A stretch of 64,000 bases of DNA from Photobacterium halotolerans DSM 18316 (GTDB lineage: Bacteria; Pseudomonadota; Gammaproteobacteria; Enterobacterales; Vibrionaceae), in the NCBI RefSeq assembly GCF_000425165.1, contig NZ_KE384322.1:30011-94010 (forward strand), written 5' to 3'. This document shows positions 42,715-52,057 of this stretch, one piece after another. The notes beneath the pieces were generated by a model. The model had not been told where the DNA came from. It saw only the letters and a program-made list of their open reading frames with translations, and did not search any database. The first letter of the stretch is position 1; each line of letters begins with the position of its first letter. Made by a program: the position numbers and the translations under genes.

Positions 42715-43926
42715 TTACTCAACCCTGGCTAACGCAGGCAGTTCTCCACTCAGTCCCAGGGCCCGGCGCATAAACTGATCTTTGACCCCCGGTGCATGGT
42801 TGACCAGCAACAGCCCCACATCACGGATCAGCTTTTTCGCCGGATGACTACCTTCAAACAGTTCCCGGAACGCTTGCATAGCCGCAATCATTTTCGCCGC
42901 TTCCGCTTTTCGCCAGCGTTCAAAATAACGCAGATGCTGGCGAGCCCCTATGTCTTTGTCCTGACGCCACAGCAGGCTCAGGGTCTCCGCCAGGCTGGCA
43001 GCATCCAGCAAGCCCAGATTCACCCCTTGCCCTGCCAGCGGATGAATCGTGTGCGCGGCATCGCCAATCAACGCCACACGCTCACGGACAAAATCACGGG
43101 CATAACGCATTTTCAGGGGCACAGTCTGACGCTCGCCTTCCAGACGGCACAATCCCAGCCGGCAATCAAACGCCGCGGATAACTGGTTGCTGAAGCTGTC
43201 GGCATCCAGAGCCATCAAGTCTTCCGCCTTCTGCGGCGACACAGACCAGACAATCGAGCACAGATCCGGTTCTGACAAAGGCAGAAATGCCAGTGGGCCA
43301 TCAGGGGTAAAAATTTGTCTGGCGGTGCGCGCGTGGGGCTCTGCACAGCGAATGTTGGCAACAATGGCGTGATGGCCATAATCCCAGTGAGTCAGCGGGA
43401 TATCCATCTGCCTGCGCACCCATGAATTGGCGCCATCCGCCCCCACCACCAGCTTGGCCGTCAGGCTCTGACCGTTGTCCAGCGTCAGCCAGGCTTCGCG
43501 CTCACCAAAAGCCAGCTGCTGACAGCGCACCGGGGCAATCATGGTCACATTGGGCTGTGCATTCACTTTGTCCAGCAGCGCCAGCTGAATCACGCGATTT
43601 TCGACGATATGGCCAAGATCAGGCTGGGCCAGAGAGGCAGCATCAAAGCTGATATGGGCAAAGCTGTCCTGCTCCCAGACATCCATCTGCTGATAAGGGC
43701 TGATTCGGCGCTCCGCCATGCCTTGCCAGGCTCCGACCCGCTGCAAAATCCGCTCACTGGCACGGCTCAATGCAGAGACACGGACATCCGGTAACCGGGC
43801 CAGTTCGGGATCAGGCAACTGGCCTTCAATAACGGCAATACGAAGATCAGTATCGGCCAAAGCTGCTGCCAGAGTTAACCCCACCATACCGCCACCGATA
43901 ATGGCTATATCCACACTTTGCATCAT
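42715..43926 (-). CDS. ubiI: 2-octaprenylphenol 5-hydroxylase UbiI (VisC)
   Basis: 403-aa FAD-dependent aromatic monooxygenase for C5 hydroxylation in ubiquinone synthesis. The Rossmann motif IAIIGGGMVGLTLAAAL, the middle VVGADGANSWVRRQM box and the C-terminal VALIGDAAHTIHPLAGQGVNLGLLDAASLAE are diagnostic of the UbiH/F/I family. The order ubiH-ubiI and similarity to VisC support UbiI. The start follows the ubiH stop by 2 nt; the first or second of two adjacent ATGs may be used. Confidence 0.95.
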   Translation of the reverse strand: MMQSVDIAIIGGGMVGLTLAAALADTDLRIAVIEGQLPDPELARLPDVRVSALSRASERILQRVGAWQGMAERRISPYQQMDVWEQDSFAHISFDAASLAQPDLGHIVENRVIQLALLDKVNAQPNVTMIAPVRCQQLAFGEREAWLTLDNGQSLTAKLVVGADGANSWVRRQMDIPLTHWDYGHHAIVANIRCAEPHARTARQIFTPDGPLAFLPLSEPDLCSIVWSVSPQKAEDLMALDADSFSNQLSAAFDCRLGLCRLEGERQTVPLKMRYARDFVRERVALIGDAAHTIHPLAGQGVNLGLLDAASLAETLSLLWRQDKDIGARQHLRYFERWRKAEAAKMIAAMQAFRELFEGSHPAKKLIRDVGLLLVNHAPGVKDQFMRRALGLSGELPALARVE

Positions 43927-43928
43927 GA

Positions 43929-45116
43929 TTATCTGTCTACCTGTCCCATCGCCCGCTTCATCAGCGGTGCTTTAATTGTATCCATTACACTCATCGCCAT
44001 CAGGCCGGCATTGCGCCCGGCGATCAAAGGCCAGTGCTCATTTGCAAACAGTTTCACCAGGCATGTTGTCATCGCTACCGTTGCGGCCTGATCTGGCTCG
44101 CGACGTTGCCGAAAGCGGCTCAGTATCGCCGTCGAACCCGGGTCTTCACCGGCCTGACAGCCGGCCACCACTTCCTCAGCCAGGGTCACGACATCACGCA
44201 AGCCCAGATTGAACCCCTGCCCGGCTATCGGATGCAATGTCTGAGCGGCATTGCCGACCACAGCAAACCGGTGTGAAACCCGGCGCTCAGCCTGACGCAG
44301 ACTCAGCGGATACACAAATCGCTGGCCGGTTTTTACCAGCTTGCCCATACGCCAGCCAAAGCTGGCCTGTAATTGTGCCAGAAACGTTTCGTCGTCCCAT
44401 CCCATCACTTCTTGCTGCTGTTGCGGTGATATGCACCATACCAGCGAGCTTCGCCCCTGGCTCATCGGCAGCAACGCCAGAGGACCGTAAGGGGTGAACC
44501 GTTCAAAGGCTTCGCCCTGATGAGATAAAGCGGTAGAGACGTTGGCAATCACTGCGACCTGTTCAAAGTCCAGGCTCTGATGACCGATACCCAGTTGCGC
44601 GCAGCAGCCCGACACCCCGCCATCGGCCGCCACCAGCAAGCTGGCCTGCAGGGATTCGCCGGTAGAAAGCTGCAGGCTGACCACATCCTGTTCGCGATGC
44701 AGCGTATGAATTCTGGCCGGGCAAAACAAATCAATCGCCGCCCTTTGCGACAGCTGTTCGAGGAATACCGAGCCTGCCTGAGCCAGCTCAATCACATAGC
44801 CAAGCGCGCCGATCCCATACTCGCTGGCTGACATGCGGGCTAACCCGGAATGGCCGCGATCAGACACATGAATACGGGAGATGGCCGTGGCGTTACCCGC
44901 CAGAGATGACCAGAGACCGAGTTGCTCCATCAAACGGACAGAACCTAAAGACATAGCAATACTGCGGGCATCATAACCGGGATGGCTTGTCTGTTCAGGA
45001 GAAACCGCTTCAATAACGGCAATGCGCAAATTACCCCGGCTCAGGGTATCCAATGCAAGGGCCAGGCTGGCACCCGTCATGGCTCCCCCGGCAATAACAA
45101 CATCATACTGCTTCAC
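43929..45116 (-). CDS. ubiH: 2-octaprenyl-6-methoxyphenol hydroxylase UbiH
   Basis: 395-aa FAD monooxygenase for C1 hydroxylation in ubiquinone synthesis. It has DVVIAGGAMTGASLALAL at the N-terminus, VAADGGVSGCCAQLGIG in the middle and FAVVGNAAQTLHPIAGQGFNLGLRDVVTLAEEV near the C-terminus. GNAAQ in place of GDAAH is the UbiH-typical variant. It lies 26 nt after ygfB. The aminopeptidase gene pepP, which in E. coli sits between ygfB and ubiH, is absent. Confidence 0.95.
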   Translation of the reverse strand: MKQYDVVIAGGAMTGASLALALDTLSRGNLRIAVIEAVSPEQTSHPGYDARSIAMSLGSVRLMEQLGLWSSLAGNATAISRIHVSDRGHSGLARMSASEYGIGALGYVIELAQAGSVFLEQLSQRAAIDLFCPARIHTLHREQDVVSLQLSTGESLQASLLVAADGGVSGCCAQLGIGHQSLDFEQVAVIANVSTALSHQGEAFERFTPYGPLALLPMSQGRSSLVWCISPQQQQEVMGWDDETFLAQLQASFGWRMGKLVKTGQRFVYPLSLRQAERRVSHRFAVVGNAAQTLHPIAGQGFNLGLRDVVTLAEEVVAGCQAGEDPGSTAILSRFRQRREPDQAATVAMTTCLVKLFANEHWPLIAGRNAGLMAMSVMDTIKAPLMKRAMGQVDR

Positions 45117-45142
45117 GTCTGTCCTACCTCAAACCTGCCCTG

Positions 45143-45718
45143 TCAGTGAAGCGTAGGCGCATCGCCCTGACCCGACTGGTGTCGTGACACCAGCTCGAAA
45201 TAACAGGTCAGCGTGCACATCCGGACATGCTCTATGACCTGCTCAAACAACGTCGCCTGCTCTTCCAGATCATCCTCATCGTCGATCCCCAGCTGCGCGA
45301 TATCCTGCAGATCGCCCAATGCTTCCTGCACTGAAGCTGGCAGCTTTTCCTGATTCAGCCCCATCAGACCCAATCCGGACAAGAAACAGTTAACCCATTC
45401 ACTCAACGCTTCAGCCCGCACCATCAGATCCACATCATCATCTGGCAGCAGCAAAGAAACCTCAAAACCCGTACCCGCTAATTCCGCCGAAGTCATGTCC
45501 ACCAGGGTTTGCGTCAGCGTTCTGGCATCACCGTCCAGAGATTCGCCATTGTTGGCGTAATCCGAGATCGGACCAATCCAATGCTCGCCAACAGCGGGTA
45601 AACCGCCGCACAGCATACCCGTCAGTAATCCGTGTAATTCTGAGGGCGTAACCGCCAGAGACTGACTTTTCAGCGCGGCTTCAACCGCTTCATAAGCCGG
45701 CAATTTTACTTCGCTCAT
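45143..45718 (-). CDS. ygfB: UPF0149 family protein YgfB
   Basis: 191-aa protein of the YecA/YgfB (UPF0149) family: LKSQSLAVTPSELHGLLTGMLCGGLPAVGEHWIGPISDY and the all-helical remainder, ending in an acidic stretch (GIDDEDDLEEQATLFEQVIEHVRMCTLTCYFEL). The E. coli protein's structure is known but its function is unclear. The ATG at 45718 has AAGGTG about 11 nt upstream; a GTG four codons earlier is less likely. It heads the ygfB-ubiH-ubiI operon and is divergent from zapA, the standard arrangement. Confidence 0.93.
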   Translation of the reverse strand: MSEVKLPAYEAVEAALKSQSLAVTPSELHGLLTGMLCGGLPAVGEHWIGPISDYANNGESLDGDARTLTQTLVDMTSAELAGTGFEVSLLLPDDDVDLMVRAEALSEWVNCFLSGLGLMGLNQEKLPASVQEALGDLQDIAQLGIDDEDDLEEQATLFEQVIEHVRMCTLTCYFELVSRHQSGQGDAPTLH

Positions 45719-45924
45719 GGGCTTTTTCACCTTAATAAGATTGGTGTCAGATGGGTTTGTGATATGCTACCACTAAGGCCGGATTCAGGCTAACCTAAAG
45801 CAAAAGGCGATTGATTGAGTCGATATTTTTACTGTCATTCATCGGCTCAACGGCAAAAATAACACCGAACTGATGAAGATTTATCATCTCGCTTGCGGGT
45901 CGTTCATGCCGACAGGTCGCATGC

Positions 45925-45953
45925 TTGCAAGTTAAATGGGCTTTTTCTATATT
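45925..45953 (+). promoter_or_regulatory. sigma-70 promoter of zapA
   Basis: TTGCAA (45925-45930) and TATATT (45948-45953) are separated by 17 bp. The predicted start lies about 50 nt before the zapA ATG. The transcript may run on into the 6S RNA gene. Confidence 0.65.
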
Positions 45954-46009
45954 AGCGGCCGATCTTCGCTTCACGAATTCACAGTGACTGACACGGATAC
46001 AAAACAGCT

Positions 46010-46312
46010 ATGAGCTCGCAGGCAGTTGAAATTGAAATTTTAGGCCGTACCATTAAGGTAAATTGCCCCGTTGGCCAGGAAACAGCGTTACGTGCAGCCG
46101 CGGCGGATTTTGACAATCGCCTGAATGAACTGTCGCAGCGAACCAAAATCTCCAACCCGGAGCAGTTACTGATGTTTACCGGGCTGAACATATGCAGTGA
46201 ACTGCACAATGAACGAAAAGAATTTAACAGCAATGCCGATTCTTTGTCCGAGCGCATCGGCCAAATAACAGAAACTCTGACTGAGGCATTGCAAAATCAA
46301 CCGCAACGTTGA
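46010..46312 (+). CDS. zapA: Cell division protein ZapA
   Basis: 100-aa FtsZ-ring-associated protein that bundles FtsZ filaments and recruits ZapB. The N-terminal VEIEILGRTIKVNCPVGQETALRAAAADFDNRLNEL is the family signature, followed by a long coiled coil (about residues 45-95). It is divergent from ygfB and lies directly before the 6S RNA gene, the conserved zapA-ssrS-fau order. Confidence 0.96.
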   Translation: MSSQAVEIEILGRTIKVNCPVGQETALRAAAADFDNRLNELSQRTKISNPEQLLMFTGLNICSELHNERKEFNSNADSLSERIGQITETLTEALQNQPQR

Positions 46313-46319
46313 TAATGGA

Positions 46320-46498
46320 TTGACCCTGGGGTGTGCGTCAGCGAATCGACGTCCCCGAGCCGATAAGCAAAAAACCAGGATTTGCTTTTATTAGCTATTG
46401 AGCATGCTCAGCACGACTGAGAAGCCTACGGTTAATGTTGCCGATCCACCTTGAACGTCTGGTTCAAGGGCTACAATTCGCAACGGCACCTTGGGGCA
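46320..46498 (+). ncRNA. ssrS: 6S RNA
   Basis: About 180-nt regulator that mimics an open promoter and traps sigma-70 RNA polymerase in stationary phase. The closing stem pairs CCCTGGGGTG (about 46324-46333) with CACCTTGGGG (about 46487-46496), including wobble pairs. Internal blocks match E. coli 6S: CCCCGAGCCGATA, TTGAGCATGCTC, GAGAAGCCT and CCACCTTGAAC...GGTTCAAGGGCTACA. It lies between zapA and fau exactly as in E. coli. Ends are approximate; RNases trim the precursor in relatives. Confidence 0.95.
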
Positions 46499-46571
46499 CC
46501 CCCCTCTTTTTCTATTCTGCTCACAGCCAGCAGTTCTCTCTTTGAGCAGGCGACGACAGGCATAGAATGTT

Positions 46572-47195
46572 ATGGATGCATCTCACAGGCAAAGCCAGAC
46601 CGGCCAAACAACCCAAACCACACGCCAGCAGCTTCGCCAGCAGGTACGGCTTAAACGTCAGGCACTGACCCCACATCAGCAGGAACAGGCAAGCAAAGCC
46701 GTGCTGAGCCGCTTTTGTCAGCTCAGTGAGGTTCGCCAGTCGCAGCATGTGGCGTTATACCTCAACAATGACGGTGAGTTAGATACCGAACCGTTAATCG
46801 AATGGCTGTGGCACCAGAACAAGAACGTCTATCTGCCCGTGTTACACCCCTTCAGCAAAGGTCATTTGTTATTTTTGCATTACCGGCCTGAGACGAAAAT
46901 GCATTGTAACCGCTATGGTATTGCCGAGCCTGTGCTGGATGTCCGTCTTGTTAAACCCGTTCACGAATTGGATCTGATCTGTACTCCTCTTGTCGCTTTT
47001 GATGAGCAGGGGCAACGGTTAGGCATGGGTGGCGGATACTATGACCGCACTTTAAGCCAGTGGCACCATAACGGTGCTGGCCCTCGCCCCCTCGGACTGG
47101 CCCACGACTGCCAGCAGGTCCGGCATCTGCCGGCAGAAGCCTGGGATGTGCCACTGCCAGCCATTATCACCCCTTCGGCGCATCATCACTGGTAA
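46572..47195 (+). CDS. fau: 5-formyltetrahydrofolate cyclo-ligase
   Basis: 207-aa ATP-dependent enzyme that converts 5-formyl-THF to 5,10-methenyl-THF. The ATP-binding region is in RQQLRQQVRLKRQALTPHQQEQASKAV. The C-terminal GMGGGYYDRTL glycine-rich motif and LGLAHDCQQV are diagnostic. It lies 73 nt after the 6S RNA, a co-transcribed arrangement known in E. coli (ssrS-fau/ygfA). Confidence 0.95.
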   Translation: MDASHRQSQTGQTTQTTRQQLRQQVRLKRQALTPHQQEQASKAVLSRFCQLSEVRQSQHVALYLNNDGELDTEPLIEWLWHQNKNVYLPVLHPFSKGHLLFLHYRPETKMHCNRYGIAEPVLDVRLVKPVHELDLICTPLVAFDEQGQRLGMGGGYYDRTLSQWHHNGAGPRPLGLAHDCQQVRHLPAEAWDVPLPAIITPSAHHHW

Positions 47196-47312
47196 ACATC
47201 CAGCTGCCAGTTGCCTAAACAGGGATCTTCATCATGATTTTAACCTGCCAGAGTATCAATGCTCGGCTATAATCAGCGCTCCGCAATCCATAGGCCATCA
47301 CGAGGAAAAAGC

Positions 47313-47972
47313 ATGACACAGGATGAAATGAAAAAAGCGGCTGGCTGGGCAGCCCTGGACTACGTGACCAAAGACAGCATTGTAGGTGTTGGTACCGGCT
47401 CTACCGTCAATCACTTCATCGATGCGCTGGCAACCCGCAAAGAAGAAATCAAAGGTGCTGTGTCCAGCTCTGTGGCATCAACACAGCGACTGGAAGAGAT
47501 CGGTATTCCGGTATTTGATGCCAATGAAGTGTCTGCGCTGGATATCTACGTGGATGGTGCAGACGAAATCAACCCTGGCTTTGACATGATCAAAGGTGGT
47601 GGTGCGGCACTGACACGCGAGAAGATTGTTGCAGCGATTGCCAAAAAATTCATCTGTATTGTCGACAACACCAAAGAAGTCGATGTGCTGGGTGCCTTCC
47701 CGCTGCCGGTTGAAGTGATTCCGATGGCGCGCTCCTACATAGGCCGTGAGTTAGTGAAACTGGGCGGCGATCCTGTATACCGTGAGGGTGTCATCACTGA
47801 TAACGGCAATATCATCTTAGATGTGCACAATCTGAAGATCACCGATGCAAAAGATCTGGAAAATAAGATTAATGCACTGCCAGGTGTGGTCACTGTCGGC
47901 CTTTTTGCCCGGCGCGGTGCGGATGTCCTGCTGGTAGGTACTCCTGATGGCGTGAAAACTGTCACTAAATAA
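47313..47972 (+). CDS. rpiA: Ribose-5-phosphate isomerase A
   Basis: 219-aa pentose phosphate enzyme interconverting ribose-5-P and ribulose-5-P. The start [18 protein letters not shown] matches E. coli, with GAGGAAAAAGC before ATG; an open frame runs 18 codons upstream. [37 protein letters not shown] and the C-terminal [14 protein letters not shown] are family motifs. It precedes serA, as in enterics. Confidence 0.97.
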   Translation: MTQDEMKKAAGWAALDYVTKDSIVGVGTGSTVNHFIDALATRKEEIKGAVSSSVASTQRLEEIGIPVFDANEVSALDIYVDGADEINPGFDMIKGGGAALTREKIVAAIAKKFICIVDNTKEVDVLGAFPLPVEVIPMARSYIGRELVKLGGDPVYREGVITDNGNIILDVHNLKITDAKDLENKINALPGVVTVGLFARRGADVLLVGTPDGVKTVTK

Positions 47973-48005
47973 CAGTTTCAGCGCTATTCATAAGGCTTGA
48001 TGACT

Positions 48006-48031
48006 AAACGGCATAATATATGCCGTTTTTT
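48006..48031 (+). terminator. rpiA terminator
   Basis: AAACGGCATA and TATGCCGTTT form a hairpin, with T residues after the stem. It lies about 33 nt after the rpiA stop and separates it from serA. Confidence 0.88.
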
Positions 48032-48089
48032 ATTATCCATTTCGTAATATTCTCGCCACTTCATCGAAATTTTTGATACTTTAATGTGA

Positions 48090-48105
48090 ACGCAATCGTT
48101 TAAGC
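48090..48105 (+). promoter_or_regulatory. PurR-like box upstream of serA
   Basis: ACGCAATCGTTTAAGC fits 10 of the 12 specified bases of the PurR consensus AnGCAAnCGnTTnCnT. It lies about 120 nt before serA. Serine feeds one-carbon units into purine synthesis, so control by PurR would be sensible, but a chance match cannot be excluded. Confidence 0.35.
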
Positions 48106-48224
48106 TCACCAGACGGCAACACAGGATGTACGCCTGTCACCGTGTGACATCACAATGTGCTGTTGCATGAACACGTTATCCTGCCCGCTGTATGGAATAC
48201 CTGTTGTTTTTAAGGAAAAGGACC

Positions 48225-49454
48225 ATGGCAAAAGTTTCGCTGGATAAAGACAAGATAAAAATTCTGCTGCTGGAAGGCGTTCACCCCTCAGCACTTGAAG
48301 TGCTCAAACAAGCCGGCTATGAGAATATCGAGTATCACAAAGGCTCGCTGGCGGGTGATGAACTGCTCGACGCAATCAAAGATGCCCATTTTGTTGGCAT
48401 TCGCTCCCGCACCCAGCTGACTGCAGAAGTCTTTGATGCAGCCAAAAAGCTGATTGCTGTCGGCTGTTTCTGCATCGGTACCAATCAGGTTGATCTGACT
48501 GAAGCCAACCGTCGTGGTATTCCTGTATTTAACGCCCCTTTCTCAAATACCCGCAGTGTGGCTGAACTGGTACTGGGTGAAATCCTGTTGCTGCTGCGCG
48601 GCATCCCGGAAAAAAATGCCAAAGCCCACCGGGGTGAATGGCAAAAAACGGCGGATTCCTCTTATGAAGCCCGTGGTAAGAAACTGGGTATCATTGGCTA
48701 TGGCCACATAGGAACTCAGCTCAGTATTCTGGCCGAAAACCTGGGTATGGATGTGTATTTCTATGACATCGAAAACAAACTGACCTTAGGTAACGCAACC
48801 CAGGTTGATTCCCTGAGTGAACTGCTCAATAAATCCGATGTTATCAGTCTGCATGTTCCCGAAACGCTGGACACCCAGAACCTGATGGGTGCTGAAGAGT
48901 TCGCGCGCATGAAACCGGGTTCTATCTTCATCAATGCCGCGCGCGGTACCGTCGTCGACATAGATGCACTGTGCAGTGCACTGGAAAGCAAACATCTGGC
49001 AGGTGCGGCTATTGACGTCTTCCCGGTCGAGCCAAAAACCAACAAAGATCTGTTCGAGTCACCCCTGACGCGCTTTGATAACGTTATCCTGACGCCGCAC
49101 ATCGGTGGTTCAACTCAGGAAGCCCAGCAAAACATTGGTATCGAAGTAGCGGGCAAAATAGTGAAATACTCAGACAACGGTTCAACCGTGTCAGCCGTTG
49201 GCTTCCCTGAAGTCTCATTGCCTGAGCACCGTGGCTGTTCGCGCCTGCTGCACATTCACGAAAACCGCCCGGGTATCCTGAACCAGATCACCACAATTTT
49301 CGCCTCTGAAGGCATCAACATTGCCGCTCAGTATCTGCAAACCAGTCCTGAGCTGGGTTATGTGGTGATTGACGTTGAGACCGAGCGTTCTGAAGAAGCA
49401 CTGAATAAGCTGAAAGCCATCGACGGCACAGTCCGTGCCCGTATTCTGCATTAA
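48225..49454 (+). CDS. serA: D-3-phosphoglycerate dehydrogenase
   Basis: 409-aa NAD-dependent enzyme for the first step of serine synthesis (E. coli 410 aa). The substrate-binding domain surrounds the NAD domain, with LGIIGYGHIGTQLSILAENLGM. The catalytic Arg/Glu/His set lies in FINAARGTVVDID, DVFPVEPKT and LTPHIGGSTQEAQ. The C-terminal ACT domain (LLHIHENRPGILNQITTIFASEGINIAAQYLQ) binds serine for feedback inhibition. The start at 48225 has AAGGAAAAGG upstream. A strong terminator follows. Confidence 0.97.
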   Translation: MAKVSLDKDKIKILLLEGVHPSALEVLKQAGYENIEYHKGSLAGDELLDAIKDAHFVGIRSRTQLTAEVFDAAKKLIAVGCFCIGTNQVDLTEANRRGIPVFNAPFSNTRSVAELVLGEILLLLRGIPEKNAKAHRGEWQKTADSSYEARGKKLGIIGYGHIGTQLSILAENLGMDVYFYDIENKLTLGNATQVDSLSELLNKSDVISLHVPETLDTQNLMGAEEFARMKPGSIFINAARGTVVDIDALCSALESKHLAGAAIDVFPVEPKTNKDLFESPLTRFDNVILTPHIGGSTQEAQQNIGIEVAGKIVKYSDNGSTVSAVGFPEVSLPEHRGCSRLLHIHENRPGILNQITTIFASEGINIAAQYLQTSPELGYVVIDVETERSEEALNKLKAIDGTVRARILH

Positions 49455-49475
49455 TTCCGGTACGCCCCTGAAACC

Positions 49476-49506
49476 AAGAAGCTCACCCTGGGGTGAGCTT
49501 CTTTTT
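49476..49506 (+). terminator. serA terminator
   Basis: AAGAAGCTCACC and GGTGAGCTTCTT pair around a short CTGG loop, and T residues follow. It is placed between the convergent serA and yggE. Confidence 0.9.
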
Positions 49507-49521
49507 GTCTGACGCATGGCG

Positions 49522-50217
49522 TTATTTTTCCAGACGGAAAACCACTTCCACCCTGTCGCGGAAAGTAATTTCGGCATCCTGATAGGTGGCCTGAGTTTCC
49601 ATCGCCGCATCCATTTTCATCCGCCCCATCACCGGACGCGGCATAGGATCGAAATAGCGGATATTCCACACGCCTTCGATATCGGTATCAAAACCTTGTG
49701 CCAGTGACTTGGCCTTACTCTGCGCATCTTTGATGGCGGCCTGGCGAGCTTGTTCCATGTACTTATCGGCATCGCTGACTTTCAGTTCGATGTTCTGAAT
49801 CCGGTTGATGCCGTCCCCCAGCGCACTGTCCAGATAAGTATTGAGCTGTTCTAAATCGCGGACAGTCACAGTTACCTGTCGTGAAGCCTGATAACCCACC
49901 AGCTCTGGTGGCGCATCATTGCTGCTGTGATACTGCGGATGCAGATAAATATTGGCGCTTTCAATATCCGCCCGTTTCACGCCGCTTTTTTGCAAGCGGT
50001 CCATAAAGGCCGTGACAGCTTTATCAGCTGCCTGTTTCGCTTCCTGAGCGGTTTTACGATTCTCTTCGACCGCCACGGTAAACACAGCCATGTCCGGCTG
50101 AGCGGTTATTTCACCCACACCTATGGTTTCCAGACGGGGAAAGCTGTCTTCTGCCATTGCCAACGGGCTGACCAGAGTCGCTCCACTTAAACAAACAGCA
50201 AGTAAGGTTTTCTTCAT
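49522..50217 (-). CDS. yggE: SIMPL-domain periplasmic protein YggE
   Basis: 231-aa secreted protein of the SIMPL (DUF541) family, linked in E. coli to protection against oxidative stress. A Sec signal peptide is present (MKKTLLAVCLSGATLVSPLAMA). The mature protein shows GVGEITAQPDMAVFTVAVEENRKTAQEAKQAADKAV and the C-terminal SIMPL strand pattern. The start at 50217 gives a classical signal peptide; four residues upstream are also open. It is located beside argP and argO, as in E. coli. Confidence 0.93.
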   Translation of the reverse strand: MKKTLLAVCLSGATLVSPLAMAEDSFPRLETIGVGEITAQPDMAVFTVAVEENRKTAQEAKQAADKAVTAFMDRLQKSGVKRADIESANIYLHPQYHSSNDAPPELVGYQASRQVTVTVRDLEQLNTYLDSALGDGINRIQNIELKVSDADKYMEQARQAAIKDAQSKAKSLAQGFDTDIEGVWNIRYFDPMPRPVMGRMKMDAAMETQATYQDAEITFRDRVEVVFRLEK

Positions 50218-50370
50218 AACACCATCCAAATCATAACGTTAGGTTTCAGCCCATTGGCCTTATGCTGATTTTGACACCGGGCAGAGAAAAATTATCCCTG
50301 GATCGCAAAAATTTTTGCACATCATTTTATTAATATGCATTGCATCAACAGCGGTATTTACTTATTCCCC

Positions 50371-51267
50371 TCACTGAGGCAGACGGTGTCTGGCATGGTC
50401 AAGCAACTGAGCTGTCACTTCGCTAAAGACACCACTTTCCAGCGCCCAGTGATGCCAGTAAATTCTGCGGGTCAGCATGATACCCGGGGTCAGGTTGACC
50501 AACTCGCCGCTTGCCAGTTCTGACTCTATCTGAATTTTAGGGATCAGGCAGTATGCCACTCCCTGAAGCGCCAGTTTGACGAAGGCTTCTGAGGAGCGCA
50601 CCCTGTGGGTCAGCACGCTGCCACGCGGCAGGTTAAAATGCTGCTGAATGAAGACTTCATGCAAATCGTCATACTGGTCAAATGCCACAGCAGGGGTGCG
50701 CATCAGCGCCTCGCGGTTGACACCACCGGCAAAATACCTCGCCTGAAAGTCCGGGCTGGCAACACACAGATAATCCATCCGGCCAAGGTAATCAGACACA
50801 CAACCAGGCATTGCGGTGGCCTCCATGCTGATGGCCCCGACCACTTCCCCGCTGCGCAGCCTGTCGAGGGTTCGGCTTTCATCTTCCAGCATCAGGTTAA
50901 TTTCGATGCGGCGCTGTTTGAGCAGCGGACTGAGCGCCGGCAGCAACCAGGTGGCCAGACTGTCGGCATTCGTGGCGATCGACATTTGTAATGGCTGACT
51001 TTGCTCGCCAGGGCGGATATCCGGCAGCAACTCCTGCTCCAGCAGGCGAACACGGCGGTACAGGCCCAGCAATTTTTGTCCTGCCGGTGTGGGCCTTGGT
51101 GGCTGCTCCCGCACCAGCAGTGGCTGAGCCATGTGCTTCTCCAGCTGTTTTATCCGCTGCGAGACCGCAGACTGAGTAATGCACAGCATTTCTGCCGCCC
51201 GTTCAAACCCTCGCTGTGACACCACCGCGTCCAACGCCTGTACCCAGCGATAATCCAGTCCTTCCAT
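50371..51267 (-). CDS. argP: LysR-type regulator ArgP
   Basis: 298-aa transcription factor that controls argO export and other genes in response to arginine and lysine. The N-terminal helix-turn-helix ([63 protein letters not shown]) is close to E. coli ArgP, and the effector domain ([17 protein letters not shown]...[20 protein letters not shown]) follows. ATG 51267 has GAGGGTGG upstream. It is divergent from argO, with paired dyads in the gap that are probable binding sites. Confidence 0.95.
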   Translation of the reverse strand: MEGLDYRWVQALDAVVSQRGFERAAEMLCITQSAVSQRIKQLEKHMAQPLLVREQPPRPTPAGQKLLGLYRRVRLLEQELLPDIRPGEQSQPLQMSIATNADSLATWLLPALSPLLKQRRIEINLMLEDESRTLDRLRSGEVVGAISMEATAMPGCVSDYLGRMDYLCVASPDFQARYFAGGVNREALMRTPAVAFDQYDDLHEVFIQQHFNLPRGSVLTHRVRSSEAFVKLALQGVAYCLIPKIQIESELASGELVNLTPGIMLTRRIYWHHWALESGVFSEVTAQLLDHARHRLPQ

Positions 51268-51278
51268 GCCCACCCTCA

Positions 51279-51326
51279 TTATTAGGAAGTCTAATAAATC
51301 ATAAAAATTATTAGATTTACTAAATC
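51279..51326. promoter_or_regulatory. Paired dyads, probable ArgP operators
   Basis: Two LysR-type dyads of the same pattern lie 29 bp apart: TTATTAG-N5-CTAATAA (51279-51297) and TTATTAG-N5-CTAAATC (51308-51326). They also form an inverted repeat with each other (TCTAATAA and TTATTAGA around 10 bp). They start 11 bp before the argP ATG and face argO. LysR regulators bind such pairs, so autoregulation plus argO activation is likely. Confidence 0.72.
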
Positions 51327-51406
51327 ATAGCGAGCGATTTAAGCTTTAGCCAGATGTAACCTGTCTAGCCCGTCATTTTCACCACAGAATAAGGACAATA
51401 TCACCT

Positions 51407-52039
51407 ATGAGCCTATGGCCGTTACTGCAAGGCTTTGGCCTTGGCGCCAGCATGATCATTCCGATTGGCGCTCAAAATGCGTATGTACTCAATCAAGGCA
51501 TTAAACGTAATCACCATTTAACCACAGCCACTGTATGCAGCCTGCTTGATGTGTTGTTCATCAGTCTGGGCGTATTTGGCGGCGGCGCGCTGCTTTCCAG
51601 CAACGAAAACCTGTTGCTGGCCGTGACATTGGGCGGGATCGCTTTTCTGCTGTTTTACGGCAGCCTGTCGCTGAAAAGTGCCTTTAGCCAGACCTCTGAA
51701 GAAGAGGCACAAAGGCAAATACTGGCTCGCGGCAGACGGGCCGTGGTTGCCGGCGCGCTGGCTGTTACTGTGCTCAACCCGCACCTGTACCTGGATACCG
51801 TTGTTATTCTGGGCTCGATTGGCGGCCAGTTTGAAGGCCAGGACCGTATTGCTTTTGCCATAGGTACAATACTGGCATCGTTCGTTTGGTTCTTTACCTT
51901 GTCGATTGCCGCCGCGAAGATGGCACCCACCTTGTCCAAGCCCAAAGTCAAACGCGGCATCGATATTGCCGTTGCCGCCATGATGTTCATTATTGCTGCC
52001 CATCTGGCTCATGGCCTGCTGGCACAGTATGTTTTCTAG
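51407..52039 (+). CDS. argO: Arginine exporter ArgO
   Basis: 210-aa LysE-family inner-membrane exporter for arginine (and canavanine). The first helix has GFGLGASMIIPIGAQNAYVLNQGIKRNH, the family's hallmark. About six membrane segments follow, with the NPHLYLDTVVILGSIG motif around residue 125. It is divergently transcribed from argP, and a bidirectional terminator separates it from mscS. The argP/argO pairing makes export of arginine the likely function; lysine export is possible. Confidence 0.94.
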   Translation: MSLWPLLQGFGLGASMIIPIGAQNAYVLNQGIKRNHHLTTATVCSLLDVLFISLGVFGGGALLSSNENLLLAVTLGGIAFLLFYGSLSLKSAFSQTSEEEAQRQILARGRRAVVAGALAVTVLNPHLYLDTVVILGSIGGQFEGQDRIAFAIGTILASFVWFFTLSIAAAKMAPTLSKPKVKRGIDIAVAAMMFIIAAHLAHGLLAQYVF

Positions 52040-52057
52040 CTGTCGCGTGATACCGGC

